Positions 63,959-64,000 of a stretch of DNA of 64,000 nt are shown in pieces. Each line of letters starts with the position of its first letter. The stretch's first letter is position 1. Location: the NCBI RefSeq assembly GCF_902167145.1, contig NC_050099.1, positions 238,464,588 to 238,528,587 on the forward strand, in the 5' to 3' direction. The notes under the pieces were generated by a model, which saw only the letters and a program-made list of their open reading frames with translations, was not told the origin of the DNA and did not search any database. The position numbers and the translations under genes were made by a program. The DNA is from Zea mays. Lineage: Eukaryota > Streptophyta > Magnoliopsida > Poales > Poaceae.

Positions 63959-64000
63959 CTAAGTACAAATGATGATCATCTTCTTTGTTCCAATTTACAG

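Overview
The window looks like a maize (Zea mays) or very close relative chromosome segment: mostly nested LTR retrotransposons, then a short genic stretch at the right end. Family names such as Opie/Ji-type Sirevirus, Huck, Cinful/Zeon and Tekay come from remembered family features (termini, LTR size, domain order), not from a database search.

Layout. (1) 1-18,621: a stack of retroelements. A Huck LTR piece (1-236) ends in the leader/gag of a Cinful-type element (237-1004). That element sits in the pol gene of Sirevirus S1 (minus strand, 1005-7651), and S1 sits in the pol gene of Sirevirus S2 (plus, 7652-18105). S2 also carries a complete 7.4-kb Zeon-like element A (8615-16028, TSD TGTTC). 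S2 in turn lies in the pol gene of Sirevirus S3 (18106-18621), which carries a Tourist-type MITE. (2) 18,622-41,971: Sirevirus S4 (minus). It is split by a complete, very young 13.5-kb Tekay-type chromovirus (23473-36981, 3,610-bp LTRs, intact 1,524-aa gag-pol, an extra upstream ORF, 36-bp flanking duplications) and by a Huck solo LTR (39254-40907, TSD GGAGG). (3) 41,972-54,938: the end of an LTR, probably S3's own 3' LTR, then a decayed hAT transposase pseudogene. This is interrupted by a one-ended CACTA element, by a non-autonomous hAT that itself contains another, and by a second complete Zeon-like element B (47358-54753, TSD TACAC). (4) 54,939-64,000: a Mutator-type MITE, other small MITEs, an apparently intact eight-exon eEF1B-gamma gene on the minus strand (56792 to about 60170), a GC-rich stretch of unclear nature, and broken intron-containing fragments of two unrelated genes (glutamate-cysteine ligase and an RBR/IBR ubiquitin ligase) in the same orientation.

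How it works together. The only clear host gene that looks functional is eEF1B-gamma. The Tekay element has every domain expected for autonomous transposition. The two Zeon-like elements have gag but no pol, so they would depend on enzymes from a relative. Each also carries a large, spliced ORF opposite to gag. All four Sirevirus copies are truncated or mutated.

The best candidates for something under-described are the Tekay upstream ORF, with a predicted splice that would overlap its stop with the gag-pol start; the intron-containing antisense ORF of the Zeon-like elements; and the 36-bp duplication flanking the Tekay insertion. All comparisons were made by eye.
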